Shown: piece after piece, positions 23,650 through 31,740 of the stretch
Position numbering within the stretch: position 1 is the first letter of the stretch
Layout: every line of letters starts with the position of its first letter
NCBI GenBank assembly: GCA_009924725.1
Contig: RFRA01000001.1
Span: forward strand, 1-33,363
Reading direction: 5' to 3'
DNA from: Actinomycetota bacterium
GTDB lineage: Bacteria; Actinomycetota; Actinomycetes; Nanopelagicales; Nanopelagicaceae
Length of the DNA: 33,363 nt
The notes under the pieces: model-generated
The model's input: the letters and a program-made list of their open reading frames with translations, nothing else
Told to the model about the DNA's origin: nothing
The model's database searches: none
Program-made: the position numbers and the translations under genes

Positions 23650-24816
23650 TCAGACTGTTACGTTGTAAAGAGTGCTTACTAGTGATGGTACATAGCGACC
23701 ATTCACCTTAGTTAGCTTTACTAGGAACATTGACTGAATCAAGGTGTGGTTTGCCTTATTGACCTTATTAAGACCAGTTATACCCACAAAGTTAAATGCT
23801 TCAAGAGTTGTGATCATCTTGTCTACATTTAGGTCTGCATTGCCCTTAACCGCTTCGATAATCATCTGTGCGGCATTTACACCGGTAGATGTGAATAGGT
23901 CTTGAGTCTTGCCAGCCTTTGCATAATCAATCGCAAGTTGAGTTGCTGCCTTGCCCTTTACAACACCTGGGAAGTAGCTATTTGTCAGGATTGCGTTAGC
24001 ACCTTCAAATAGTGAACCGTAGATGTCGTATGTGCCTACGCCAGCAAGACCAGTAATCGGACGAGCTGTTGCGTATGCCTTCTGTTGAGCTAGTGCAGTG
24101 AACATTGCACCTGAAGTTGCCGCATTTGACCAAGCGATAAAGATGTAATCGCCCTTGACATCTGCTGCCTTCTTGGCAAATGGAGTGAAGTCAACTGTTG
24201 TTGTTGGAACTTTGATTTCTTCGAAAATCGCACCCTTTGAAGCAAGGTATGCCTTCGCAGCAAAAATATTACCTAGACCAAATGGGTTATCTTCAACGAA
24301 TAGAATAACTTTCTTACCCTTAATTGGCTTGATCTTCGCTAGTGGAGCGAAATCTTGTAGTGAGGTATTTCCAGAACGGAATACATACTTGTTAGCAGCT
24401 GAAGTGATTGCATCGTTCTTAGCTGGGCCAGAGATAAATAGAACTTTATTCTGAGCCGCTAATGGTGCAAGTGTTAGAGCAACACCTGATGAAGCTGAAC
24501 CAACAATAATGTTTGTGCCGTTTCCGACCATTTCTTTAAATGATGCGGTAGCTGATGCAGGATCTGCGCCATCATCTTTCTTAGTGATTACAAATTTACG
24601 ACCATCAACTGCATTCTTGCCGTTTGTGTAGTACTTAAGACCCCACTCAAGGCCGTCGATGTAAGCATCACCGTATGACTTAAGGCCACCTGATGTTGTA
24701 GTGATAACACCAATCTTAATTTCAGTTGACGCGTTAGCTGGCGCTGAAACTGGTGAAACCAGTGCGATGGCAAGAGCGGCAACAAGTGCGGTCTTGATCG
24801 AAGACTTCTTTAACAT
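23650..24816 (-). CDS. Liv-type ABC transporter substrate-binding protein (Peripla_BP_6)
   Basis: 388 residues. The signal peptide is MLKKSSIKTALVAALAIALVS, cut after ANA near 29, with no lipobox. The mature N-terminus EIKIGVITTTSGGLKSYGDAYIDG matches the LivK/AmiC-like binding fold. AAAGGAG 6 nt before the ATG gives strong initiation. It is the promoter-proximal gene of the minus-strand cluster and is followed by a real terminator, so binding protein should be made in excess over the membrane complex. Co-location with acetoacetyl-CoA synthetase suggests a short hydroxy or keto acid as ligand (inference); branched-chain amino acids remain possible. Confidence 0.92.
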   Translation of the reverse strand: MLKKSSIKTALVAALAIALVSPVSAPANASTEIKIGVITTTSGGLKSYGDAYIDGLEWGLKYYTNGKNAVDGRKFVITKKDDGADPASATASFKEMVGNGTNIIVGSASSGVALTLAPLAAQNKVLFISGPAKNDAITSAANKYVFRSGNTSLQDFAPLAKIKPIKGKKVILFVEDNPFGLGNIFAAKAYLASKGAIFEEIKVPTTTVDFTPFAKKAADVKGDYIFIAWSNAATSGAMFTALAQQKAYATARPITGLAGVGTYDIYGSLFEGANAILTNSYFPGVVKGKAATQLAIDYAKAGKTQDLFTSTGVNAAQMIIEAVKGNADLNVDKMITTLEAFNFVGITGLNKVNKANHTLIQSMFLVKLTKVNGRYVPSLVSTLYNVTV

Positions 24817-24934
24817 TTAATCTCCTTTAGAAATTAATAGCTGATCGATTGGCGATCTGCATGTTCCTAGTTTAGGCGGTTAGTTGAATTTCTCCGAATT
24901 TCGCGAGGCTCTAGAAGAATTACGTTTCGTTATC

Positions 24935-24940
24935 TATAGT
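24935..24940 (+). promoter_or_regulatory. -10 box of alpha/beta hydrolase gene, leaderless
   Basis: TATAGT, then TAACTT, then the ATG at 24947. No Shine-Dalgarno sequence. It serves the hydrolase-bdhA pair and diverges from the Liv-type binding-protein gene. Confidence 0.65.
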
Positions 24941-24946
24941 TAACTT

Positions 24947-25852
24947 ATGAGCAACGAGCGATATCTTCCTACTGAAAAATTTGCAGTCCCAGTCAAAGGT
25001 GGGCACCTAGCTTTATATAGATTTGGTAACAATTTACCTTCCGTTAACCATTTGCCAGTGCTGCTTATTCATGGCGTTACCTCTTCTAATCGTGCATTCC
25101 AACTGTTCGCTAGATCACTTGTTGAACTTGGGTTTGTGCCGTACGCCGTAGACCTGAGAGGTCGCGGAGAATCTAATAATTTGCCGGGCCCATTTGGCAT
25201 GAAAAATCATGCTCGCGATATGGCTGATGTAGTTAAGTTTATTGGCGTTGAAAGCATTGATGTAATTGGTCATTCAATGGGTGCATTTGTGGCAGTTGCG
25301 TTGCAAGGAACTGAGCCAAAGTTAGTAAAGAGATTAGTTTTAGTTGATGGCGGAATCCCATTGCCATTGCCACCAGGTATGACCGTGGCGCAAGTAATGC
25401 CATATGTGCTTGGCCCAGCTATGGCGCGATTGGCGATGACCTTTGAATCCTTTGATGCTTATCGTAATTATTGGAAACCACAGGCAGCATTTATCAAGGG
25501 TTGGTCACCAGTACTTGATGAATATGTTGAATATGACTTGCAAGGCGAAGCGCCTAACCTGAAAGCACGCACTAATCCAAAAGCGGTTGAAGAAGATAGT
25601 GAAGATTTATTTGTTAGCAAGTTAATTGAAAAGACCCTCGAGAAGTTAACCGATGAGGTGCTATTTATTCGCGCAGTTCGCGGCTTGCAGAATGAAGAAG
25701 GTGGTTTATACCCAGAACCAGTGCTGGCGGCAGTTTTACCAAAATATCCAAAATTAAAAGTTCACACCATTGCCGATACCAACCATTACGACATATTGTT
25801 AGATGAAGTTGGCGCCGAAGCAGTTGCACAATTAATTTACGGAGATAAGTAA
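24947..25852 (+). CDS. Alpha/beta hydrolase, possible 3-hydroxybutyrate ester or oligomer hydrolase
   Basis: 301 residues, cytosolic. Oxyanion strand LLIHGVTSS (39-47), nucleophile elbow GHSMG with Ser110, and catalytic His280 in DTNHYDILL make a complete alpha/beta-hydrolase triad (the acid is likely in the ~250 region). The stop directly abuts the bdhA start (TAAATG), so the two are co-translated. That pairing makes hydrolysis of a 3-hydroxybutyrate ester or short oligomer an attractive role, but this is inference from context; sequence alone shows only a generic hydrolase. Confidence 0.8.
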   Translation: MSNERYLPTEKFAVPVKGGHLALYRFGNNLPSVNHLPVLLIHGVTSSNRAFQLFARSLVELGFVPYAVDLRGRGESNNLPGPFGMKNHARDMADVVKFIGVESIDVIGHSMGAFVAVALQGTEPKLVKRLVLVDGGIPLPLPPGMTVAQVMPYVLGPAMARLAMTFESFDAYRNYWKPQAAFIKGWSPVLDEYVEYDLQGEAPNLKARTNPKAVEEDSEDLFVSKLIEKTLEKLTDEVLFIRAVRGLQNEEGGLYPEPVLAAVLPKYPKLKVHTIADTNHYDILLDEVGAEAVAQLIYGDK

Positions 25853-26659
25853 ATGGCAAACTCACTAGCTGGAAAACGTGCTTTTATCACAGGTTCATTT
25901 CAAGGAATCGGCCTGGGAATTGCGACTTCACTAGCTAGCGAAGGTGCGGCAATTGTTCTGCATGGTTTAGCTGATGCCGAAACAATTTCTAAAGCAGAGA
26001 TGGCAGTTATGGCTGCTGGTGCGAGCACAGTAGAAAGCCATGTTTCTGATCTTCGTGATTCTGATGCCACTGAGAGCTTGATTGCCAAAATTCTAAGCGG
26101 GGGAGCAGTGGACATTCTGGTTAATAACGCCGGAATTCAGCACACCGCAACGATTGCCGAAATGCCACGTAGCAAGTGGAATGACATCATCGCAATTAAT
26201 CTTTCTTCGTTCTTTGACACCATGCGCTTGCTATTGCCCGAGATGGCAAAGCGCGGTTCTGGTCGCGTAATCAACATTGCATCGGTCCACGGCCTAGTGG
26301 CATCAGCTGCTAAAGCACCTTACGTAGCGGCTAAACATGGCGTTGTTGGTTTAACCAAAGTGGCTGCCCTGGAATATGCAAATGTGGGCGATCGAAATTC
26401 TGGTGGCGTAACTATTAACGCAATCTGCCCAGGTTGGGTTGAAACCGCACTTATTGAGCCACAAATTCAAGCCCGAGTTGATTTACACAATAGTGATCGC
26501 GCAGCCGGAATAGCCGATCTACTTAGCGAGAAACAACCAAGCCAGCGCATGTCAACGCCAAGTGATATCGGCGCACTTGCGCTTTGGTTATGCAATCCTG
26601 CTGCTCACAATATAACTGGGGCCGCGATTCCAGTTGATGGTGGTTGGACTGCGCAGTAA
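25853..26659 (+). CDS. bdhA: D-3-hydroxybutyrate dehydrogenase
   Basis: 268 residues, short-chain dehydrogenase. NAD-binding TGSFQGIG (13-20), NNAG (91-94), catalytic Ser144, Tyr157 and Lys161. Residues that bind the substrate carboxylate in characterised bacterial 3-hydroxybutyrate dehydrogenases are present: Gln96 and His97 (GIQH), His146 (SVHG), Lys154 and Gln204 (EPQIQ). LLSEKQPS and the C-terminal VDGGWTAQ also match this subfamily rather than generic SDRs. It oxidises 3-hydroxybutyrate to acetoacetate, which aacS in the divergent operon can activate. A short insertion (GDRNSGG, 179-185) is unusual. Upstream GGAG is at 25841-25844. Confidence 0.9.
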   Translation: MANSLAGKRAFITGSFQGIGLGIATSLASEGAAIVLHGLADAETISKAEMAVMAAGASTVESHVSDLRDSDATESLIAKILSGGAVDILVNNAGIQHTATIAEMPRSKWNDIIAINLSSFFDTMRLLLPEMAKRGSGRVINIASVHGLVASAAKAPYVAAKHGVVGLTKVAALEYANVGDRNSGGVTINAICPGWVETALIEPQIQARVDLHNSDRAAGIADLLSEKQPSQRMSTPSDIGALALWLCNPAAHNITGAAIPVDGGWTAQ

Positions 26660-26670
26660 AGCAAAGTAGT

Positions 26671-26676
26671 TAAGGT
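26671..26676 (+). promoter_or_regulatory. -10 box of dinG, leaderless
   Basis: TAAGGT followed by 7 nt and the GTG start at 26684; no Shine-Dalgarno sequence. Confidence 0.45.
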
Positions 26677-26683
26677 TGGCCTT

Positions 26684-28678
26684 GTGAGCAGTGCACTGTC
26701 GACCCAAACCCGCAAAGCCCTTGAGGCTGCCGTGGCGGCAATTGGTGGGCAAACTCGTGAAGGTCAGATTGAAATGGCCGAAGCTGTAGCTAACGCGCTT
26801 AGCGATCAACATCATTTAATGGTGCAAGCAGGTACTGGCACTGGAAAATCACTGGCTTATTTAGTACCCGCACTTGTACATGGCCGAAAAGTTTTAGTAG
26901 CAACCGCCACCCTTGCGCTGCAGCGTCAGTTAGTAGAACGCGATCTGCCGGCCGTTGTGCCAGCTCTTGAAAAAGCGCTTGGTCGCGAGATCACTTACGC
27001 TGTTTACAAAGGTGTTGGCAATTATGTTTGCTTACAGAAAATGAATTCCGAAACTGCTGACCCCGATGGTGAAGTACTTCTCGAAATTTCTAGTTTAGGC
27101 AAAGATGCCAATCGCTTAACTGCGTGGGCTAAGACGCCAGGGGTTAGCGGTGATCGCGATGATGCCCCCGATGTTGATCGCCGAGTCTGGTTAGCCAACT
27201 CATTATCTGGTCGCGAATGTGTCGGCGCCGATGTTTGTGCTTACGGCGCACAATGTTTTGCAGCCAAGGCCAAAGCAAAAGCGCAAACTGCTGATGTGGT
27301 AATTACCAACCACACGTTGTTAGCAATTGAAATTGTTGATTCACACCCGATCTTGCCTGAACGAGATGCGGTGATTCTCGATGAAGCCCATGAGTTTATG
27401 GATCGCACAACACAGGCTGTGACTGAAGAACTAACTTCGGCTCGCGTTATTCGAGCGGCCGCCATGGCCCGTAAACATTTACCCGGCAAGCTGGCCGATA
27501 CTTTTGTAAAGGTCGCCGATGATTTCCATGATGCGATGGCTGATTACGGCCAAGATATCCGGGGCGATTTCACTAAGAGCGGTCGCTTAGAAGATATTCC
27601 AGCATCGCTAGAAGCCCCAATTCGCAAGGTTTTAGAGGCAGCTAAAGCGATTACTGCGTTGATTGCAGTAGATGAAGAAATCGTTGACTCTGACACGATT
27701 GCCGAACGTGCCCGAGTAAAAGGCGCGGTCAATGAGATTGCAACTACTTGCGGCAAATTACTCAAGCAGAGCAATAGCCAAGTGCTTTGGTATGAGCCAA
27801 CTTTTTCTACGCTTTATTTAGCACCCCTTTCAGTCTCTGAAGTTTTGCGTTCGAATCTTTTAACGAAGACACCAGTAATCGCAACTTCGGCAACTTTGAC
27901 AGTCGGCAACTCATTTGATGCGATGGCTAAGTCAATCGGTTTCTTAGTTGGAAATGATCCAGATACTGAAGTGGCTAAAGATGAGATTGATCCAGCAAAT
28001 GTGCAGATGCTCGATGTTGGCTCACCATTTGATTTTGCTAATCAAGGTGTTTTGTATTTACCTAAACATTTACCCGAACCAGGTCGCGATGGCTTAAGCC
28101 AGGAAGTACTCGATGAGCTAGGTGAGTTAATTGATGCCGCCGGTGGTCGCACCTTGGCGCTATTTAGTTCTTGGCGCGGAGTCGAAGCCGCCGATGCGCA
28201 CCTACGTAAAGTCTTAGCCGAACTTCCGATCAAGATCATTACCCAAAAACGTGGCGACTCGGTTGGTCCACTAGTTGAAAAATTTGCTAGCGATGAAACT
28301 TCAATTCTGTTAGGCACGATGTCTTTGTGGCAAGGCGTTGATGTGCCGGGCCGCGCATGTTCATTAGTGGTAATTGATCGCATTCCGTTCCCGCGCCCTG
28401 ATGAACCCGTAATGGCAGCGCGCGCAGCGCAGGCAGATAAAGCCGGCGGCAGCGGATTCATGCAGGTCTCAATGCCACGGGCTGCGCTCTTGTTGGCGCA
28501 GGGCACAGGGCGCTTGATTCGATCCGAAGCCGATCGCGGGGTAGTAGCAATTCTGGATTCACGCATCGTAAATAAGCGTTACGGAAGTGTGCTTTTGAAC
28601 TCTATGCCCCCGTTGTGGCGCACAACTGACCCAGCCGTCGTGCGAGATTCACTGCGCCGATTAGCGCAAGAAATGTAA
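26684..28678 (+). CDS. dinG: DinG/YoaA-family iron-sulfur ATP-dependent DNA helicase
   Basis: 664 residues, XPD-like superfamily 2 helicase with 5'-3' polarity in the family. Walker A AGTGTGKS (49-56), the Fe-S cluster Cys set Cys116, Cys179, Cys185 and Cys191, DEAH box at 233-236, and motif VI QGTGRLIRSEADRG. It unwinds DNA or DNA-RNA hybrids in repair. The GTG start has no ribosome binding site but a TAAGGT box 7 nt upstream, as for other leaderless genes here. No SOS box was seen before it, so LexA control is not supported. A TetR gene follows 10 bp downstream. Confidence 0.92.
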   Translation: MSSALSTQTRKALEAAVAAIGGQTREGQIEMAEAVANALSDQHHLMVQAGTGTGKSLAYLVPALVHGRKVLVATATLALQRQLVERDLPAVVPALEKALGREITYAVYKGVGNYVCLQKMNSETADPDGEVLLEISSLGKDANRLTAWAKTPGVSGDRDDAPDVDRRVWLANSLSGRECVGADVCAYGAQCFAAKAKAKAQTADVVITNHTLLAIEIVDSHPILPERDAVILDEAHEFMDRTTQAVTEELTSARVIRAAAMARKHLPGKLADTFVKVADDFHDAMADYGQDIRGDFTKSGRLEDIPASLEAPIRKVLEAAKAITALIAVDEEIVDSDTIAERARVKGAVNEIATTCGKLLKQSNSQVLWYEPTFSTLYLAPLSVSEVLRSNLLTKTPVIATSATLTVGNSFDAMAKSIGFLVGNDPDTEVAKDEIDPANVQMLDVGSPFDFANQGVLYLPKHLPEPGRDGLSQEVLDELGELIDAAGGRTLALFSSWRGVEAADAHLRKVLAELPIKIITQKRGDSVGPLVEKFASDETSILLGTMSLWQGVDVPGRACSLVVIDRIPFPRPDEPVMAARAAQADKAGGSGFMQVSMPRAALLLAQGTGRLIRSEADRGVVAILDSRIVNKRYGSVLLNSMPPLWRTTDPAVVRDSLRRLAQEM

Positions 28679-28688
28679 AGATTGGCTT

Positions 28689-29276
28689 ATGCCTCGGATA
28701 AACACCATGAACTTGGTGCAACAACGTGAATGGCGCCGCAGCCAGTTGATTAGTGCTGCCGCAGCGATTGCCCTCGAATCTGGCAGTGAAGCAATTACCG
28801 TTGCAGCTGTTGCGCAACGAGCAGGGTTAGCTCGAACTTCAGTTTATGAATATTTCGGTAGTAGCGCCGAACTCGTAGCAGATTTGATTATTGAAGAGTT
28901 ATCGGCATTTACCGAAATCTTGGTGACTGCAGTCGAGCCAGCGAAATTGCCCGAAGAAGCAATTGCTAACTGGATTAATTCCGCCCTGCAGTACATCGCA
29001 GATGGTCGCCACTTATTAGCCAAGGCGCTTAGTGCAACTTCGCTACCCGTAAATCGAAGCGCTGAAATTGGCGCAGCTCACCGGGCGTTGCTAGCACCAT
29101 TAAAATCTGCCCTAACCGAAATTGGCGTACGCGATTTGAACTATGCCTTAAGCATGATTCAGTCGCTAACTGATGCCGCAACTAAGCGAATCGAAAACGG
29201 CAACGCGGCAGAGCTGGAAATTTCCAAAACTACCGCTTTTTGTATTGCGGGTTTACGAACTCTTATTGAATCGTAA
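28689..29276 (+). CDS. TetR-family transcriptional regulator
   Basis: 195 residues. N-terminal HTH at about 14-60 (ALESGSEAITVAAVAQRAGLARTS read as helix-turn-helix, followed by the TetR hallmark VYEYFGSSAELVADLI). The C-terminal helical ligand domain is of unknown specificity. It lies 10 bp after dinG; a start at 28707 is possible but would shorten helix 1. Its 3' end overlaps the convergent secreted-protein gene by 14 bp. Target genes are not evident; the adjacent secreted proteins are candidates. Confidence 0.88.
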   Translation: MPRINTMNLVQQREWRRSQLISAAAAIALESGSEAITVAAVAQRAGLARTSVYEYFGSSAELVADLIIEELSAFTEILVTAVEPAKLPEEAIANWINSALQYIADGRHLLAKALSATSLPVNRSAEIGAAHRALLAPLKSALTEIGVRDLNYALSMIQSLTDAATKRIENGNAAELEISKTTAFCIAGLRTLIES

Positions 29277-30225
29277 TTGTATGGGTGTCCTTAACCCCCG
29301 CAAATAGATTGGCTACTCCTGGGCCAGTAATCGAAATTGAACACTCACCTTTGGTCAGTGCAATCACTTTGTTTTTCAAAACTCGACAAGCTTTACTTGA
29401 AGTTTTAAATTTCAGTGATTCACCAAACAAGCTTTCGCTCTTTAGCAGAACGCTCTTATGAATTTTCATAGTCATTGGATAAGCCTTGTGCAAGATGCCA
29501 TCGGTTCCTGGCGTTAAATAAATCGGGAAATGAACCTCAATTGGTCCATAGGTAGCGTTGCCGGGTGAGGTAATCCCAATATCGCATGCACCAGTGCCTT
29601 TAAGGGCAGTAACAACCCCGTTAACTAGCGTGCAAGCAGGCGCATAAGACTTATAAGTCAAAGCAGCACCTGATTTAGCACTTGCCAGAAGTAGCCCTGG
29701 GGCTCGATAAGCCATCGTGATTGGGTTTCGTTGGCTTAACGCAACGCCACCAATTGAAGCGGTAATTTCATCACTAACCAAGGTTGGCGTGTTGTCACCA
29801 CTCTTAAACTTTAGGGCAATGAAGTTATCTTCGCTGAAATCTGTGCCGTTATTATGGTCATAGCGAATGTAGATACCGCAAGAGACTTTACGGCAATCAA
29901 TCTCTTCACCGGTACGAGTCTTGTAACTTGCTACCGGCTTGAAAACGATATTAGCCGTTGGCAGGAAATTGGCACCTGGTTGAGTTGAGATCCAGAGTTG
30001 AGCGGCATCGTTGCAAGTAGTTGGTCGAGTCGGCCCAGTAGGCGCGGTGCATTGCAAGAAGTACAGACCTGCTTTAGTTGGGAAATCAGTGATCGACAAG
30101 TTGATGGTAGGAGCTGCAGATAAATCAGTTAGTGGTCCACCTACTACCTTGGCTTGCGCGTTAGCTGCAGTTGGTGAAACCAGCAGCCCTGCGATAACAG
30201 ATATGGTCAGGATTATTTTTCTCAA
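29263..30225 (-). CDS. Secreted protein: heme-locus-type domain plus two Ig-like repeats
   Basis: 320 residues. The signal peptide (MRKIILTISVIAGLLVS, cut after ANA near 24) leads to an N-terminal domain (~25-165). This domain shares a pattern with the neighbouring 159-residue protein: a GLYFLQC strand, an LWIST strand, and a C-terminal DCRKVSCGIYIRYDH...D block. The C-terminal half holds two short repeats of the form CxLVNGVVTALKGTGAC and CRVLKNKVIALTKGEC, like bacterial Ig-like cell-surface repeats. The start is TTG with AGGAG 6 nt upstream. It is downstream of the other secreted gene and divergent from a heme-type importer, so surface capture of heme or another ligand is plausible but inferred. 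Confidence 0.72.
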   Translation of the reverse strand: MRKIILTISVIAGLLVSPTAANAQAKVVGGPLTDLSAAPTINLSITDFPTKAGLYFLQCTAPTGPTRPTTCNDAAQLWISTQPGANFLPTANIVFKPVASYKTRTGEEIDCRKVSCGIYIRYDHNNGTDFSEDNFIALKFKSGDNTPTLVSDEITASIGGVALSQRNPITMAYRAPGLLLASAKSGAALTYKSYAPACTLVNGVVTALKGTGACDIGITSPGNATYGPIEVHFPIYLTPGTDGILHKAYPMTMKIHKSVLLKSESLFGESLKFKTSSKACRVLKNKVIALTKGECSISITGPGVANLFAGVKDTHTITIQ

Positions 30226-30234
30226 TTGGATCTC

Positions 30235-30714
30235 CTATTTGAATGTGATTGGTAAATAAAGGTCATGGCTACGATCTTCACTTCTTAAATGATCTGCTCT
30301 TACTGTGATAGCACATTTCACTTTTGTGCAATCAAATTTTCCAATTTTCTTCGCAACTCGAATTTTGTAACTGAAACGACCACCAGGTTTAAATGGATCT
30401 GCTAACCCGACTCCGTATGGTGGTGGGTTTGAAGAAATCCAGAACGAACCTTCACCAACGCCAGCTTTGTTTACACCGCCACCACATGGGGTTGGTTGTA
30501 ATCCTGATTTCGGAATCACGCAAATCGCTAAGTAAATTCCAACACTCTCATCAAAGCGTTTTCCGGTAACGGTGATAACTGAGTTATTAGCCACTGAAGT
30601 GGCTGACGTGGTCAGAGTTTGACCCAGTTCGCCAGTCACAGATTTATTGGCAGCGTATGAGTTTTGCGGCAGCGCTAAGGCCAAAAGAAGGCTCAAAATA
30701 AGGGTTTTGCGCAT
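30235..30714 (-). CDS. Small secreted beta-rich protein related to its neighbour
   Basis: 159 residues from the ATG at 30714, directly followed by a signal peptide (MRKTLILSLLLALALPQ, cut near SYA). The mature part is a single domain with four Cys: IYLAICV, TPCGGG, FWISSNPP, then DCTKVKCAITVRADH and DRSHDLYLPITF. The paired Cys pattern and predicted beta strands resemble neocarzinostatin-like or other actinobacterial envelope domains; no family is assigned with confidence. Same domain as the N-terminus of the next gene. The TACGGT box 6 nt before the ATG sets the start over an upstream in-frame start at 30798, which would overlap the hmuT leader. Confidence 0.75.
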   Translation of the reverse strand: MRKTLILSLLLALALPQNSYAANKSVTGELGQTLTTSATSVANNSVITVTGKRFDESVGIYLAICVIPKSGLQPTPCGGGVNKAGVGEGSFWISSNPPPYGVGLADPFKPGGRFSYKIRVAKKIGKFDCTKVKCAITVRADHLRSEDRSHDLYLPITFK

Positions 30715-30720
30715 ATGCAA

Positions 30721-30726
30721 ACCGTA
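30721..30726 (-). promoter_or_regulatory. -10 box of small secreted protein gene, leaderless
   Basis: TACGGT, then TTGCAT, then the ATG at 30714 on the minus strand. Confidence 0.5.
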
Positions 30727-30749
30727 GTGCCCGAGTGTAAAAAAGTTAG

Positions 30750-30774
30750 CCGACAGAACATTCGTATCTGTCGG
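30750..30774. promoter_or_regulatory. Inverted repeat in the divergent secreted-protein/hmuT promoter region
   Basis: CCGACAG (30750-30756) and CTGTCGG (30768-30774) form 7-bp arms 11 bp apart. They are centred in the 84-bp region between the divergent -10 boxes. Likely an operator co-controlling both transcription units; it does not match the DtxR/IdeR box. Confidence 0.5.
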
Positions 30775-30786
30775 GCCGATCTTTGG

Positions 30787-30792
30787 CACAAT
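30787..30792 (+). promoter_or_regulatory. -10-like box of hmuT, leaderless
   Basis: CACAAT, then GGGCAA, then the ATG at 30799. The first base deviates from the -10 consensus, but the spacing matches the other leaderless genes. Confidence 0.4.
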
Positions 30793-30798
30793 GGGCAA

Positions 30799-31740
30799 AT
30801 GCGCCGGCTGCCAACTTTAAAAGTAATAGCGCTCACACTTATGCCAATTTTATTTCTCACAGCATGCGCTCAGAGTTCTGCAAATTCACAAACTGAAATT
30901 ACGCAAGCCGATGTAACTAGCATTTCAATCGACCCAGTTGAGAAATTAACCGATGTGCGGATTGTGACGCTGGCCAATGGGGCTGCTGAACTAATTGCGG
31001 CCATGGGCTATTTAGATAACTTAGTCGGACGAGATATTGCCAGCAGTACAACTGAGTTAAAGGATGTTCCAATAGTTACATCCGGGCATCAAGTAATCCC
31101 CGAGACAATTATTGCGTTACAGCCAACTTTGGTAATCATCGATGATGCCACTGGGCCAGATAGTGCAATCACCAAGCTAGAAAGTTCCGGAATCCGAATA
31201 GTTAAAATTTCACAAAGCTGGAACTTGACAGATTTAATGATAAAAATTGATCAGATCGGCACCGCACTCGGGGCACCAAAGAGTGCAACGTTGCTAAGAA
31301 AAGTGCTCTCTGAATCAATTAGCGGAAATCTTGATGTCGGTGGCCCGGCCGACAAGAAATTAAAGGTTGCCTTTCTATATTTACGTGGCACAAGTTCAAT
31401 CTATTTAGTTGGCGGACCAGGATCAGGCGCTGACTATTTAATCAAAGCCACGGGGGCAACTGATATCGGTGCCCAGAAACTCGATAAACCTTTCACGCCT
31501 CTTACTGCTGAAACAATGGCGAAACTGAATCCCGATTTAATTCTGGTGATGATTGCTGGTCTGGAATCGGTCGGGGGAGTAACCGGGCTAGTTGAATTGC
31601 CAGGTATCGCCCAGACTGCGGCTGGAAAAAATCGCCAAGTTGTCGCAGTCGATGACTCACTTCTTTTAAGTTTTGGGCCGCGAACTCCATCTCTGATTAG
31701 CAGATTAGCTGCTGCCTTTGGGGTGATCGCAATTGCGTAA
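30799..31740 (+). CDS. hmuT: Heme-type ABC importer lipoprotein (HmuT-like)
   Basis: 313 residues. Type II signal peptide with lipobox LTAC, lipidated at Cys23. The mature protein is a class III (BtuF/FhuD fold) binding protein. Its sequence follows HmuT: LVGRDIASS, VTSGHQVIPETIIALQPTLVIID and ATGPDSAITKLESSGI. HmuT binds heme at the outer face and delivers it to HmuUV. The ATG at 30799 is preferred over an upstream start (30715) because the signal peptide begins there and a -10-like box lies 6 nt upstream. The 3' end overlaps the permease gene by 8 bp. A cobalamin or siderophore ligand is the alternative. Confidence 0.8.
   Translation: MRRLPTLKVIALTLMPILFLTACAQSSANSQTEITQADVTSISIDPVEKLTDVRIVTLANGAAELIAAMGYLDNLVGRDIASSTTELKDVPIVTSGHQVIPETIIALQPTLVIIDDATGPDSAITKLESSGIRIVKISQSWNLTDLMIKIDQIGTALGAPKSATLLRKVLSESISGNLDVGGPADKKLKVAFLYLRGTSSIYLVGGPGSGADYLIKATGATDIGAQKLDKPFTPLTAETMAKLNPDLILVMIAGLESVGGVTGLVELPGIAQTAAGKNRQVVAVDDSLLLSFGPRTPSLISRLAAAFGVIAIA

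Noticed and set aside
26660..26683. SOS box controlling dinG
   Set aside because: No CGAAC-N4-GTTCG-like dyad lies in the short region before the gene, despite the din name of the family.
30715..30798. DtxR/IdeR iron box controlling hmuT
   Set aside because: A TTAGCC fragment is present, but the two-fold TTAGGTTAG-like dyad is missing.
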